A program made the translations under genes and the position numbers. DNA of 5,564 nt from NCBI GenBank assembly GCA_937934355.1, contig CALGZY010000291.1:1-5564 (forward strand), in the 5' to 3' direction. This DNA is from an uncultured Collinsella sp. Its GTDB lineage: Bacteria; Actinomycetota; Coriobacteriia; Coriobacteriales; Coriobacteriaceae. This document shows positions 5,526 to 5,564 of the stretch, piece after piece. The stretch's first letter is position 1. Every line of letters begins with the position of its first letter. A model generated the notes under the pieces. That model was not told the DNA's origin. It made no database searches and saw only the letters and a list, made by a program, of their open reading frames with translations.

Positions 5526-5564
5526 GGCCCCCGTTGCCTCGCTTCTACGAAGCGTTGGCAACGG
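5526..5564. repeat. Inverted repeat downstream of thrB, cut by window end
   Basis: CCGTTGCC (5531-5538) pairs with GGCAACGG (5557-5564), and inside it CGCTTC (5540-5545) pairs with GAAGCG (5549-5554) around TAC. The left arm is preceded by GGCCC, so the stem may continue past the window. It lies about 70 bases beyond the thrB stop and could be part of the thrB transcript end. Whether a T-tract follows cannot be seen. Confidence 0.7.

Overview
The window is G+C-rich, with strong preference for C or G at third codon positions and clear AGGAGG-like ribosome-binding sites. This fits a high-GC Gram-positive anaerobe. The gene content and sequence style suggest a Coriobacteriia member (Collinsella or a relative). 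That assignment comes from recognition only, not from an alignment.

The window holds four complete genes of the aspartate family of amino-acid biosynthesis. On the minus strand, lysC (aspartate kinase, 2748 to 1360) is followed by asd (aspartate-semialdehyde dehydrogenase, 1186 to 161). On the plus strand, diverging from lysC, are thrC (threonine synthase, 2853 to 4370) and thrB (homoserine kinase, 4578 to 5459). LysC and Asd convert aspartate to aspartate-4-semialdehyde, the branch point to lysine and to homoserine. ThrB and ThrC convert homoserine to threonine. The enzyme linking the two halves, homoserine dehydrogenase (hom/thrA), is not in the window and must be encoded elsewhere.

Region by region: 1-160 holds a gene edge that cannot be resolved, a long hairpin (55-114) and a probable asd terminator (126-152). 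1187-1359 separates lysC from asd and holds a hairpin, a CGAAAC direct-repeat block and a 14-base near-palindrome. 2749-2852 is the shared divergent control region, with a 16-base near-palindrome near its centre. 4371-4577 separates thrC from thrB and holds a textbook intrinsic terminator followed by a 111-base inverted repeat ending just before the thrB ribosome-binding site. 5460-5564 holds the start of another long hairpin that the window edge cuts off.

The genes themselves are ordinary housekeeping genes and I see no mobile element, CRISPR array, RNA gene or defence system. What merits a second look is non-coding: the large thrB-upstream inverted repeat, inverted repeats 40-80 bases downstream of every gene, and the candidate operator between lysC and thrC. 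One coding oddity is a Ser-to-Gly change in a conserved LysC motif.
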